From Branchiostoma belcheri (Eukaryota; Chordata; Leptocardii; Amphioxiformes; Branchiostomatidae), in the NCBI RefSeq assembly GCF_001625305.1, contig NW_017804120.1, positions 479,553-543,552 of the forward strand: DNA of 64,000 bases, in the 5' to 3' direction. Numbering within the stretch: the stretch's first letter is position 1; every line of letters starts with the position of its first letter. The notes beneath the pieces were generated by a model. It had not been told where the DNA came from. It saw only the letters and a list, made by a program, of their open reading frames with translations, and made no database searches. The position numbers and the translations under genes are program-made. Positions 45,400 through 58,003 of this stretch are shown piece after piece.

Positions 45400-48366
45400 T
45401 GACAGATATTATGCATTTTGTGCCATCACAATCATACTCTGCTTTTAGATGTGTCTCATTGGTTATTTTCGGACTTAAATGTTGCTGTCAACCTCATATC
45501 AAGGACATTATATGAAGACATTTTGTTTGCAGCGCAAAAGAGACCCCTAGCTGTTGTGTTTATTATTGCACAGTTCAAATTTGAATGTACCTGTCAACAG
45601 ATACAGTGTACTTCTTTTATTAGACAAATCCTGCAATTGTGAAAAGTGTAAGTGCACAGATGCAACAGTGATAATAATATGGATTTTATGTATATATTAA
45701 CTGTATAAACATAAAATATTTATCTAGAGTTTGTGAGGAACCAGTCCAATAATACGTTAACTCCCCAATTTGCTCAGCAAAGAATACAACTTAACAGGAT
45801 ACAACAGTATTTAAAGTATTGTTTGTTTCCATGGATGTTTCCCATAGCATTTTATAGTTACTGCAGACCTTCATTTTGTAAATGCGGTCACATGACCATG
45901 TCATGCCCATATTTGGTCATGCAGATTGTAGAGTCACTACTGCATGATGGGAAATCAAAATAGGCAAAGATACAAAGAATCAGGAACCGATTTTAATTAA
46001 CCCTCATCTTGCTAATTTATTCTATTTGTTGACAATGAAATGATTTTATCCATGATATTATAGAGAAATCAGGGTAATCATACATCAATCTAAACGTATA
46101 TTGCAAGATTTTTTCCCTAACTTGAACCATTTTGAGAACTGAGAAGTTTATACGTTGTATAGTACATATTCCGTCCGACAAATTAGCATATTATATAAAG
46201 ATACTGTGTTTGCCAAAAGGAGATGACGTTATATATCAGTATTTGGAACATGCCATATTTTCTTCTTTTTTTATTATGACGCCTCTTTTGTTTTGTTAAA
46301 AGAGAATGTATTGATGAAACGATAGAAACAAAATTTTTTGGATTTCTCACAGCTTTTTCACATTTCAAACAATTTTCTTTATGACTAGTGATGTAAAAAA
46401 AAAACTAGATTTGGGTTGTTCCATTTAAAGTTGAAGGGGATTTCTTCACCCCACCTGCCACACCCCCGAAAATTGTTTTGGAATAGCCCCTAGTTTATCA
46501 ATGAGGTCACTTGTAAAAGATAGTTTGTAGCTAACCTTCATCTAACAGTTTATGTTAAACCATTCAAAGAGTTACGATCAATGACATTACTTATAAATAT
46601 GTAGTACATGTATTAGTTTGAAAATAGAACAGAAAAAAGTTTTTCAGAAGGAAACCTTGGTTGTATCATCATCAGGATTGTACATATTCAGTTGTCATCC
46701 ACATTGTCACAACTATGTAAATGAGGTCACTGTAAGACATCACAAATATGCAAATGAGGTACTCTTTGTAGACCTTATTGTCATACCCTAGTGCCATACA
46801 CTAAATACTGTCTACTATTATAGTAGGTATTGTTGTTTACTACCAGTAGTCAGAATGCAAACGATTGTGTCAATAATGCTAGTACGGCCATTTCTATATG
46901 ACTGGACATGCAATGCTTAAATACTCGTAATAATGTTGTACGTAATACATGTACATATATTAGAGTCTGTGCATGTAATTCTTATGTGGTGGTTCAAAAT
47001 TAACGATATTCATTGGTAAATAACTTATTTGTGTATTGTATAAGGATTTTGCAATAGCTGTAGACCCTGGATAAACTTGGCTGAACTATAGAGAGATCTT
47101 TGTTAGAGTCAAGTTCGTACTAGTACATTTGATCCGTCCAATATGCAGTTCGGAGAAAAATTGCATTGCTGGTATAATTGTTGTTCTGCCATTACATTAA
47201 AAAACAATCAAGGAGAGTCAATCAATGTTGTAGGAGGAAAAAAGGAAACATTTTGATGAATAAAACTGTACAATTCCAGGAAAGTGTACTCTCAGAAATG
47301 TTTGTGTTTGTGGTACATTGTACTTCATTATTTCAGTATAGTCATCAGAATGGCATGCAGAGCAAGCAACTAATAGGCATGCAGCTTTTCTCTATTCTTC
47401 TTGCTGATTGGCTGTTGGGATTGATTGGGTTAACTCAATTAAATATAACACCTGTACAAAGCCAGGGGTGACCAAGGGGTGGCAAGGGGGTCCGGGCAAT
47501 GCTCTATGCTAAATTCCACAAAAATAACACCACAACAATAATTTATGTTTAATATCCTTCATAGATTTTAATTTCTTTTATACCTAAGTCTAGTAACATG
47601 CATATTCTAGACTTTTCACCATGATTCAAAATTTTGCTATGTTTTTAATTTAACTTTAGATTCATATCATTTTCTATGGATTGTGTACAACAAAACATCA
47701 ATGTTTCATATTTTAAAGTGGAAAATAATATAAGATTTTGACACCACACATATACAAATATTTTTAGATAAATACAACCAACACCTGAAACTAAGTAAGA
47801 TTTGATAATTCAAATCTTTCAGTGGTCTATATGCAAATAATTTACGTTCTAATATTGCACCAATACATTGTATGTTGCACCCTCGGTGAAATAATATTAT
47901 ATATTCAATAAACCAAACCTGAACAATACACATACCTCATAAGTGATAAATAACCTTTGCCGAAATATACATATTAAAACTTTGAGAACTTTTGACACTA
48001 TAGTTGTAGTAAGCAGCATTTTCTCTCTCCTCCACTTTGGAATGGTACACTGAGGCCACCTAGCAGGAGTGACCACAACTGCAGCAGTAAGTATACCCAC
48101 TAATGTCTTCCCTGTCTAAAATACACATATGCTTTGATTTCTATGCTGGCAGCTCCTTGTTTTCAGTCTTTCCCTGAAAATTGATGTTGCACAAAAATCG
48201 CAAGCATAAAAATGCCACATTTTTGACATTCATATCCTGTTTTTCCATAAACAAATGCTCGAACAAACAAACAAACAAACATTGTTCTCGTATTACACTA
48301 TGAACTTCAACGTGAACACAGAACTAGAACAATGTATACTAACGATCTTTTCTATGCTGACATTGG
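45400..48366. other. Convergent 3' flank between cystin-like and GGT genes
   Basis: AT-rich; the 3' UTRs of both genes probably end here. A + strand AATAAA at 47907-47912 is one candidate. A family ii fragment (GGCATGCAGCTTTTCTCTAT, TTGCTGATTGGCTGTTGGGA) lies at about 47340-47462. No further gene seen. Confidence 0.5.
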
Positions 48367-51300
48367 TTAAAAGACGCTTGCCTTGCTACCCTTTTCCCGC
48401 GTGTCGGCCTGTCCGGTAATGGCGTCCTTCACGCGGTACGCGGTCTGCACGACGTTCAGCCCCTCCTGGTCCCGAACCACGTTCTGTTTCCACGCGGCCA
48501 GCTGAGTCAAAATGGCTGCATCGAAACCAGCTTAAAACAAAAACAATGATACATTGATGAACTTCAAGGTTAAACATCCAATTTACATACATTTCTCTAC
48601 AAACTCTACTAAGTTCTGATGCTGAAGAAGAGTGATAGATGTCACAAGATACATTCAGAAGTAATCTCCATATTTTTCATATTCAGAAGTATATACTTAG
48701 TAGATATTGGATTGTGTGTGAGAAACAAAAATCATATCAACACTTTTCCTGTGAAAGGTCAATATTAGAGGTCAAAGTGCATGAGGGGTAAAAGGCTTTC
48801 GGGAGGTCAGAGTTCACATGGCTATGGATTCTAAAGCAAAAAAAAAGAAACTAAATTCTACCTTTCCTTTTTCCATTTCAATGAATTTTTTTGGTCAAAG
48901 GATAGAGGCAAAGGAAATCAAAAGTACTTGGGTCAGAGGTGAAAGGTCAAAGTACCTTCAGCGCGGGTCTCGTCCGGTTGTAGCTGGTTGTGCAGTCTGG
49001 GTCCCTCCACGCTGATCTCCAGCTCCTTCCCAAATGCCAGGATGTTCAGGACGACCTGCGCGATGCCTGACAGGGTGGTGGTGCCGCTGGAGGCTCCCAG
49101 CGACAGGTGCTTCCCACACGGGTTAGCGATCGGGACGACGATCGTGGGACTCAGCCACGACAGCGGGCGCTTCCCCGGCACGATATAGTTCTCCTGCAAG
49201 CAAAATAAGCAACAAAATTACCACGAAAGAAAAAGTTAAGAAGTTCTTGGATACAGTAAATCATGTTTACCGTAGGAAAACATATTGTTTTTGCTCTGTT
49301 TCTTCCTCTTTTTCTCCAAACTGCCAACTTTCTTTTTGCTGCACCTGATGCCACAGTGAACTTATAATTCCACGAACATGTCCTTGTTTTTCAGACTGCA
49401 ATTTTAACTTTTGCTACCACAAACATAAAGTGATTTATTACTGTTACAGTTGTTTCATCAGGTTGGTAAGTCACTCAATAAAGAGACTTTTTTCACACAA
49501 CCAACCAAGAGGCTTATTCAGCCAATGTTTTGGTGACCGTCTGTCACCTTCCTCAGGGCAATTCTGACTGGTTCACATTGCACTGCAGCACAGGTGTCGC
49601 TGCTATAGTCAGACTTGCCCTGAGGAAGGTGACAGACGGTCACTGAAACGTTGGCTGAGTAAACTTCTTGGTTGTGTAAAAAGACCCTTTATTCAAGCTC
49701 AGAACTTGTCAACCTGTATTACACAATCTCTCAGAAAATAGTGCCTCCTACCCTGACCAATGGAAGGGCTACTAGAAATTTTATGTCGTCAGGCATGCCG
49801 GCAGAACGTACTGTACCTGCGCAAAACTCCGATTTTTCATGGTTTTCGTCAGGTTTTCGTCAGATATATTTTCCGATATAACATTCAGAAACTACAGACA
49901 GGATGCTAACCTTATATACGTGAATACAACCTTATACATGTATGAGGATGTTCTGTCGAAGTGCTATGCACAATACATAACGGGTTTCGTGCAGGTGCAG
50001 TACGTTCTGCCGAAGTGCTATATATAGTTAGGCTAACAAACTTGAATGCTGTCCACATTATTTTAACACCTAAGACAAACTCTCATCACACACGTATGAA
50101 AGGAAGGTCAAGTTCAGTCATTTCATCACTTTGACCTCTAAATTCAAGATGGCCGCCACTCACAGGGTTGGGTGCCCCGGTCTGAGAAGCCTGCCCCGGG
50201 ATGGAGAAGTCGGCCATGTGACCATTCAGGATGACCCCTGTAGAGGTGATGACCCCTGACCCAAAAAGGTCGTGTAGACTCCTACAAAACAAGAATCACA
50301 AACTATGTGACAAAAGCATCCCAAAATTGCACCCAAAATTGTGGATTTTTAAGAAAGGACTGTCCAGTTGCTTAATTTTCAAGTTGGTATCTTATTACCT
50401 GGATGTCTAAACTTCATTGACAGATCCAACAATTGAATTTCTATATTAAATATTCTATTCTCTACTATTCCATAGTATAAAACAGAATCAAACAGAAGAC
50501 TAGAATAGAATAGAATAGAATAGAATAAAATAGAATGAAATATTAGACGAAAATAGATCTAAAAAGAATAGAATAGAAAGGAATAGAATAGAATAGAACA
50601 GAACAGAATAGAATAAAATAAAATATAGACTATAATAGAATAGAATAGAATTAGAATAGAATTATAGTATAGAATAGAATAGAACTATAGAATAGAATAG
50701 AATAGAATAGAATAGAATGAAATATTAGACAAAAATAGATCTGAAAAGAATAGAATAGAATGGAATAGAATAGAATAGAATAGAATAGAAAGGAATAGAA
50801 TAAAATAGAATAGAATAGAATAGAATAGAAAGGAATAGAATAAAATAGAATAGAATAGAAATAGAATAGAATAGAATAGAATAGAATAGAATAGAATAGA
50901 ATAGAATAGAAGTTATAATGGAACAGAGCAGAATACAATGAAAGATTACAATGAATTATCATATAGCCGGGTGACGTTGACCAATCAGAAGGCTCCATTC
51001 CACATTCTTTATGTCGCCGTAATGTCACAAATAGAGTCAAAATCGGGTATTTATTCATCCCAATCCATACATTAAACAAAATGAATAATCACCCGCATAT
51101 GACCTCAGGTGACCCAATAGAACACGGCTCTACTTCTAAAAAATCCAAAAATAACTTGAGTTGTGTTCCAATGACTCCCATAAGAACACCTGTTCCCTGC
51201 CTGTGACCCAGATAGAAGACATAGAACATGAACCCCCCAGTGACCTCAGGTGACTTCAGACGGAACAGATATTCTGTGTTCTATTCAGCATGTGCAAGGG

Positions 51301-54300
51301 GTACATTGTGTGACTCTTCACTGCATCAGTTTGGATAGGCTATCGTGAAAGCTATATGATAATAGTGTTAATGGCCCGCCCTTTCTCGGTGAATATGGTG
51401 TGATAAAGCCTTGTCAGTTGCTATAACCACCTCATAAAGCCACCTCGTTCGCTGCGCTCACTTGGTGGCTTTATTCGGTGGTTATAGCAACTGACAAGGC
51501 TTTATCACACCATATTCACCTCGGGGCGGGACATTAACCCTTAAATGTACGCCAACTTACGAGGAAATGGACACCATGTCCAGTTCAGGTCCGATGACGG
51601 ACACGTGACCTGCGCCCTTGTCGTCTCCGAGAGTGTAGAACGGTCCATAGTGGTCAGGTGACGTGAATGCCTGCGTGTCATCGATTTTCCCACGCAACTT
51701 CTTCGCTTCTTCTTTGCTATAAATTGTACAAAAAAAGGAATTTTTAAAATTTTTTACAAAAGAAATTATGGGTAAGTCAGGATCGAAACCCTTGTGACTC
51801 ATATAAAACACAATATTGTTTTTAACAATTGTGTATTTAACAATTAAGTAATAAAGCATGTATGAGCATCCCAGTGTTTTAGCCAGTGTCCTTCTTTCCA
51901 GACATTTGACTTGTGAATTTTGCTACTCATTGTCAGAGTCAGTTGATATAATGTTACATCAAAGATTCAAACAAAATTATTTAACAAATTACATTAAAAA
52001 CACATTAAACAAAATCATAAATGACAAAAAAAATTTTTTTCTTAAATCTTTGCCCTCTAAAATGCTATAATAATTTCCTGCATTTTGAGGTGCAAACATC
52101 TCTTACCACATCTTAACATGCCAATTTTTTTTATCAAAGATGACTGATTGTCATGAGCAGCAAAATTCTGTCAAAATTTATGATAAATATAGAATACAAC
52201 ACGGTGTATTCCGTATCGCCCGAGGTACCAGCCCGACCGCGCGTCGGATCGCCCGACGGCCGAAGGCCGGAGGGAGATCCGATCCGCGGGAGGGCTGGGA
52301 CCGAGGAAAACACACCCAAGAAAACACGCCTTTTAATGCGAAATAGGCGAAAATTTGGTGTCCCTAAACCCAAAAAACGCAACAACATCAATTCCAACGT
52401 CCGAATTTTGTGTTCGAATTTTCGGAAGCGGTGCACGCGGTTAGGGCGAAACGCGTTCGAATCGTTCTATGGAACATTTGGAAGCCCCAGGCTGTACGCG
52501 TTTAGAACCCCCGGGCTGTACCGCTAGTTATCACACGGGCCGGAACACCCGTATCGAACGTAATCGCGGCCCAGGTAGGACATAATATTATGGATACTGG
52601 CTAGTACACTGAAGTGTCCCCATACCTGATGATTCTGTTGACTATCCCTGTAACATTAGGTGCCTTGTCAGGGTCCCCGAGTGTTGTGTGCTGGGCATAG
52701 GCAAACTTAAATGCCTGCATGAAAAAAAAGAAAGAAAATGCAATTGTTACGGCTGACAACTAACAACATTTTTCTACCATTGTTTTCCAATAAACCTGTC
52801 TTTACATTCAAGAAAACACTTCAACTCTCAAGCCACTGGATAGGTTTTGAAAACTGTCAGACGTTTCAAGTAGCATCCACTACATGTACTTTTCATCAGT
52901 GACCATGCATGTTTCCTTGTGTATCTTATTACCTACATCGACATAAATTGTCTAAAAATCACGAAACATATACGAAAACATCAGTTCTCATAATACACAA
53001 TTTGTAAATACAAGCATCTGTTTCATGATATTGTAAAATTTTATGTCTTTGACAAGCAAAAATTTCTTCATAATAGTGTAAGCTTAGCTACACCATTCTC
53101 CACTCTTCAGTTCTCAATGTTCCCTATCTCAACAAGACTGTCCTCTCTATGATCTACAATGGTTTGTCCCTGCCCTTCCCCCTCCCCATGATCTCTACTG
53201 ATCTGTCCCTACCTCCACCAGTCGTTGGTAAGTGACAGCCTTAGTTGAGTCTTTCTCTGTGAGGTTATATCCTTCCATGATGTTCAGTATGGACAGCAGA
53301 CTGGGACCACCAGATGGTGCCGGGGTAGTCAGAATGTAGGACGCTAAAATTGGAAAAATTTTGGGTATCTCAATATCATCAATATCTTTCTCAAATTATC
53401 TATCCATAAAAATAGTCATTATAATAAATTGTGTTTACCAAAGGAAAACATATTGCTTTTGCTACGTTTTCTCTTCTTCTTCTGTTCCAAACACTGACCT
53501 CTGACCTGATTTGTTGACGTCTCTCACCATGGTAATTGGTGTTGGGTTACATAATGTTGCAATTTCATAGTAGGAGGGATTTATACTCCTGTCTGACATT
53601 GTATTTGAGTTAGAATTAGCAGAGCAGACCATATGCGAAGGTAAATATTATGCATTATTTTGCTTTGCAAATGTTACCTTAATATATATAAGTTTCTAGT
53701 ATATTTATATATGTTTTAAGTAAAAATAAGTCAATTTTTTTAAAGACAATTCAAGAATTTTTTAAACAGATGTTTTTTTAACATAAATGAAATTCGTAAG
53801 TAGTCTACAAAGATCACGAATAAAGTTGAGTAGTATAAAAGGTGCTGTGAAAACCTACATTTGTAGGTGGTGTTGAGTGTTGGTTTGTGTAAAGCCTGGT
53901 AGTCAGCAAGGTCCTGAGCAGTGATGACGCCTCCTGTGTTATGTGCCTGGAAATGCAGAATGGACCAGTAAATAACGGTCATAATTTGAATTTTTGAATT
54001 TGCAAATTTTGGGGAACTCCATATCTCTAGTCTAGATTTGTAGTACAAATTTACCTAACAAATTTTGCTCATTTTATAAATAGAAATAGAAACTAAGAAT
54101 CGAGAATTCTTTTTATTTTCAGACATAATCAATAAATGACATTTTCAACATTTTTTTCCGAAATCTAACACATCTTCTAAACTAATTTGGAGAACAAAAC
54201 TACCACTTGCTAAATTCAAACTTGCTAACCAATGAAAAGGAAGCACATATACAACATCAGAGCCCTTACAGCTGTTACAACGCTCTCTGCTATTGGTCCA

Positions 54301-57300
54301 GTGTAGAAGGCATCGGCCCCGTTCTCTGCGATCTGTTGGAGAGTGTCCGCGAGGTCCGGCCGTGTCATCTTCTGTCCCGCCGTGAACAGTCTATCGTTGG
54401 GCGCAAAGACTTTCTTAAAGTCACCAGACATGCTGTCTATACCAATGGATGATAGGGCATCGGCTGTGGGAAAAATGGCAGAATTTTTAGTAAATGTTAA
54501 AAATGATTCTAGATTAGTTTTAGTGACATTGGATGTAAAAAATTTTAGGTACAGGTACAGGTACAAGGGTTTAGCGACAAATCAACATGTTCCTCTAAAC
54601 TTCTTCAATAAGAACAGAAAGATAGTTTAGGCCACACCAATTTAATTTCTTGGTTAACGGATTTTTCTAGAAAAATAATGGAGCGGGCGGGCGAAAAAAA
54701 ATAAAAATAAAAACAGGCCTAGGCATCCTATTATGGCCCAAAATGGTATGATAGGAGCCATGAACTCAACAAACCAGGCTGGTTCAAAATTTAAACAATG
54801 AATTTTGAACTTTCAATGATACCACTGCATTGAAAGATGGAGTAACTGTAACAACTAGGAAGAAAAGGACTGTTTTCAACTGTTCAGGGCAAAATATGAG
54901 CATTTTGCAGTTGATTCTGAATTTTTATTTTTATTTGCAAATCAGAAAAAAATGAAGAGGCGAATCCGTTAACCAAGAAATTAAATTGGTGTGGCCTTAG
55001 GGTAAGTTTTTGTGTATTAAGAATTCTCAGACAAAACAATTGGGCGAAGCATTTTTGCTCAGTTTCTTCTTCTTTTTCCATTCCAAACAAATGAAGTCAA
55101 TGACCTGGACCAGATGTCTGTCACCATTAGTGCTGTGTACCCAAACCCACATTTAGGTTCAGGTCCAGATTCAAGTCCAGAGGTTTAGGTTCAGTTCCGG
55201 ACTCATAAGTCTGGACCTAAACCCATGGCATATACAAAATTGCATGTTGGCAACCTTGCAATGTTGTTTGGGCAAAACTTTGGCCACATACATTGTAACA
55301 TGGAGGCCGGTACTTGACGATGCCCGATGTGATGGCAATGTTTTCTTCATTTTGCAGCAAAGATTTTGCAATCTATGGAAGGTTTCACTGGTTTGGAAAC
55401 AAAAGGGCGACATGTTTTTTTTTTAATAAGTCTGGAATCGGTTCTTGACTTTTAGGTTTTTTGGACTTGAATCTAAAAATTCTTACAAGTCCGGATCCAA
55501 GTCCAGTGAACCGGTACACAGCACTAGACACCATGGTAACTGGTGCTGTAGCCTGTGGTGTTGGGTTACATTATGACTAAACATGAAATGGGTTATTTAA
55601 CCTACAGCCTGCTAAGGTACCTCTTTCAGTCTTTGGCACCAAATTTGTATTGCTGATGGGGCTAGGCAGCAGGAAGAAGGTTAAAACTCAAAAAAGCACC
55701 ACCTACCCAACTCATCTGTTACTGCAAACCCCTCTCTGGCCAGGTCTATCACAGGGCTGAGCAACACGGTCCACGGTAGTCTGAGGGTTAAAAAAAACTT
55801 AGTTAGTACATTATACAGAAGCAATGAACATTTCTTTTCTTTACTTTAATTTTCATTTCAAAACAAGGCTCATACAAACCACAATACATGTTTTGGGTTA
55901 CAATAAGGAACTGTAGTATCCAAATTTGTGCAGTATATCTTCTACTACATGTGTGCCAAATTTGGTGCTTTTAGACAAAAGTGCACAATTCAGCTGATTT
56001 TGCCACCTATGCCGCTGGACTATAGAGAAAGATATTTGTTTATCATTCACTTGAAAAGAATAAGGTTGCAATGTACCCATTTTGGAAGAATTCACAAGGA
56101 AGCTTGTTCCATACACATTATCATGATTATGGAATTGAATTCCAGGAATTGATTTCCAGGAACTGAATTCCAGGAATTGATTTCCAGGAATTGATTTCCA
56201 GGAATTCCCTAAAAAAAAAAGTCAAATCACAATGAACAGTTAATGATGTGTACAAAAAGTAATTTCCATTTTTCTTTGAACTGCAGTCATTTGAATCTTA
56301 AAATTTTGCATAAAAAGTTTTGTGCTAAATTTTCTATTTTACCCCACAAAATTTCTAATGCTGTACTTACTTTCCGTATATCTTATACGGAAGCAATGGA
56401 CATTACAGAATTTCCTCATATCACAATGAACTGATGCATACAAAAAGGAATTTCCATTTTTCTTTGAACTGCAGTTATTCAAATTTGTTGGCACTAAAAG
56501 TTTTGTGTTAAAATAAAAATTTCTAATGCTGTACTTACTTTCCGTATTTCTTATGTGCGAGTTCTAACCCCCGTAACATGCCAGGAACTGCCACAGCTAG
56601 ACCATCCTGTTAAGAGACAAATATTTTTATGGCTTGCAGGGTTCTAGCTAGGATGTAATTTTAGAGTAGTGGTACTGGCTGCCTGTCGATGGGCCCTCCT
56701 TCTGTGGTGCGGAGCTTTTAAAAATTTGAGCTAAAAAAGGGGGCCATTTGAGGGACACCCAAAGGGAAAAAAAGTTATTTTTAAGGTATGTCCAATGTAT
56801 TCTTGATTGGTAATTTTTCACATTTGACCTGGCATTCTTGAACAAAGAAATACAGTCACAATGCCCCTATGCTATATTAAAATTAGTGTAGGGGTGGAAA
56901 TTTAGCGCAGGGGGTCAAAATTATAGTGTAGGGGGGAAAATTTAGTGTAGGGGGTCAAGATTATAGCGTACTAGTAGGTGGCCCTTACGCTACTTTGTGC
57001 TAGCTAGATCCCTGGCTTGAAATACTGGGTGCATGTGAACCTTAGTGCACCCAAATATGGAGCTGTGCACACAATTTTTTTCCAAATATTTTCGTAGGTT
57101 AAAGTATGTGAAGATGTTAAATGTATATATTAGTAGTATACAGCATATTTTTATCACTTAAGTGTCAGAAAAATAATAAAATCATTGTTATAGCACTTTT
57201 CTTCAGAAATGAAACATATTTAGTTTTTGCTGTCATTCTTTTTATTTTATCTTACAACATGTATATGGTGCACACAAAATTTTTTCGTTTACACATTTTT

Positions 57301-57943
57301 TTTTTACTTTAGGTAAAAATTTAGGTAGAAATTCATTCCAAAAAATGAATTTCATTCCCAAAAAATGAATTTCCAGCTCTGGAAAATAAATGAAGAAATG
57401 ACTACTAAAAGAGACCAGAGGAGTGTCCTGTATTCATTTAGTGTTTATATCATATATCACTTTACGGTACGGCCCGGTCCGGAACCCGTTATCGAACGCT
57501 TCCATGGCTTCCATAAAACGTTTCGCCCTACCCGCTTGTGCCCCTTTCGAAAATTCGAATACAGAATCTGGACGTTGGAATTGATGCTGTTGCATTTTAG
57601 GGTTTAGGGGCACCAACTTTTGGCTCATCTTGCATTGAAAGGCGTGTTTTCTTGGGTGGGTATGACATAAATAAAATACAACACGGTGTATTCAGCATCG
57701 TCCTCGGTCCTGGTCCTCCCGCGAGTCGGATTGCCCTGCGGCCGTCGGGCGATCCGACGCGCGGTCGGGCCGATACCTCGGGCGATACGGAATACCCCGT
57801 GTTGTATTCTATATATACGTACCACGTTGACTTGACTGAGCTTGTTGTGGAACATGTCTGTGGTGGCCGCTGACGGCGCAGTTTCTCGGAAGTCGATGAC
57901 AGAAGCGCTCTTGTCTGCCAGTCGTACCACCATGAACCCTCCA
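48367..57943 (-). CDS. GGT7: Gamma-glutamyltransferase, GGT7-like (5' partial)
   Basis: Eleven exons read on the - strand: 57823-57943, 56539-56606, 55707-55780, 54270-54463, 53859-53946, 53213-53343, 52626-52714, 51561-51716, 50164-50281, 48956-49193, 48367-48530. All are GT-AG, in frame, ending TAA, about 479 codons. Landmarks: GGFMVV..VIDFRETAP, GLAVAVPGMLRGLELAHKKY, GADAFYTGPIAESVV, GGVITAQDLADYQ, LFGSGVITSTGVILN, VPGKRPLSWLSPTIVVP, LSLGASSGTTTLSGIAQVVL. These fit the GGT fold, and DFRETAP, FGSGVIT and PGKRPLS favour the GGT7 branch. The family is a type II membrane enzyme acting on extracellular glutathione. The position of the nucleophile Thr (TAHLSV in GGT1) reads AGHVSV, and several other active-site positions differ (Asn401 to His, Glu420 to His, Ser452 to Trp), while the Arg and one Asp are kept. 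The N-terminal exons with the membrane anchor and CSxxGxxIL segment were not found up to 64 kb. Confidence 0.87.
49492..49683. mobile_element. Palindromic MITE in GGT last introns
   Basis: ACACAACCAACCAAGAGGCT ... GGTGACCGTCTGTCACCTTC is mirrored by GAAGGTGACAGACGGTCACT ... CTTCTTGGTTGTGTAA. Arms of about 80 bp around GCACTGCAGCACAGGTGTCG. Confidence 0.75.
49744..50030. repeat. Dispersed repeat, related to 59225-59470
   Basis: Both carry GGCAGAACGTACTG, CTGCGC and a TTATATACG/TCATATAAGG block, with TTCAGAAACTACAGACAGGA in one and the inverse order in the other. No protein is supported. Confidence 0.55.
50455..50945. repeat. (AGAAT)n pentanucleotide array
   Basis: AGAATAGAAT repeats with interruptions, including two copies of GAAATATTAGAC. 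The Phe/Tyr/Ser-rich reverse frame is a by-product. Confidence 0.95.
50950..51545 (-). mobile_element. Palindrome-headed repeat (copy 2)
   Basis: Inverse of 21485-22120 over its whole length, from AGCCGGGTGACGTTGACCAA to the large palindrome at about 51370-51530 and GGGGCGGGACATTAACCCTT. Both copies contain the same short pseudo-frame, so it is not a conserved gene. Confidence 0.75.
52170..52560. mobile_element. GC-rich repeat in GGT intron (copy 1)
   Basis: ATACAACACGGTGTATTCCG then TATCGCCCGAGG, GATCGCCCGACGGCCG, and the later TCAATTCCAACGTCC and GGGCGAAACG are shared in inverse with 57470-57815. The GC richness stands out from its surroundings. Confidence 0.65.
53433..53699 (+). mobile_element. 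Helentron-like repeat, family iii (GGT intron)
   Basis: Starts GTTTACCAAAGGAAAACATA, contains CTCACCATGGTAATTGGTGT, ends with TTAATATATATAAGTTTCTAG-T. Confidence 0.6.
54630..54996. mobile_element. MITE, GGCCACACCAATTTAATT-TIR subfamily (GGT intron)
   Basis: GGCCACACCAATTTAATTTC ... inverse, flanked by TTA on both sides (54627-54629 and 54997-54999). The interior matches 7189-7525. Confidence 0.85.
55128..55526. mobile_element. hAT-like MITE with 8-bp TSD, nested in another repeat
   Basis: TAGTGCTGTGTACC ... GGTACACAGCACTA with flanks GTCACCAT (55120-55127) and GACACCAT (55527-55534). Removing it restores CTGTCACCATGGTAACTGGT, a word of the host repeat also seen at 19029. The interior repeats CAGGTCCAGA/AAGTCCAG words. 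Confidence 0.78.
56130..56212. repeat. Short tandem repeat, about 15-bp unit
   Basis: TTCCAGGAATTGAT repeats five to six times in a GGT intron. Confidence 0.85.
56637..57014. mobile_element. MITE with CAGGGWTCTAGCTAG TIRs and 5-bp TSD
   Basis: Begins CAGGGTTCTAGCTAGGA and ends GCTAGCTAGATCCCTG, with GCTTG at 56632-56636 and 57015-57019. The interior repeats GTGTAGGGGG words. It appears to have landed in the end of the CAGGGCTC-family copy that follows. Confidence 0.8.
57015..57380. mobile_element. CAGGGCTC-family MITE, second copy
   Basis: GCTTGAAATACTGGGTGCAT and AGTGCACCCAAATATGGAG ... AAAATGAATTTCCAGCTCTG are the inverse of the 9163-9473 element. One end is interrupted by the preceding insertion. 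Confidence 0.65.
57470..57815. mobile_element. GC-rich repeat (copy 2) with terminal hairpin beside GGT donor
   Basis: The right 150 bases form a hairpin: ATACAACACGGTGTATTC ... inverse GAATACCCCGTGTTGTAT. It ends about 5-10 bases from the splice donor of the GGT exon at 57823. Confidence 0.65.
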
Positions 57944-58003
57944 CTGAGACAAACAAACAAACAAACAACAGTAATGTCAGCTTAAAGTGATTATATTTAT
58001 GGC

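Noticed and set aside
50651-51079. 142-codon reverse frame
   Set aside because: It runs through the AGAAT array into a dispersed repeat that has the same pseudo-frame at 21.9-22.1 kb.
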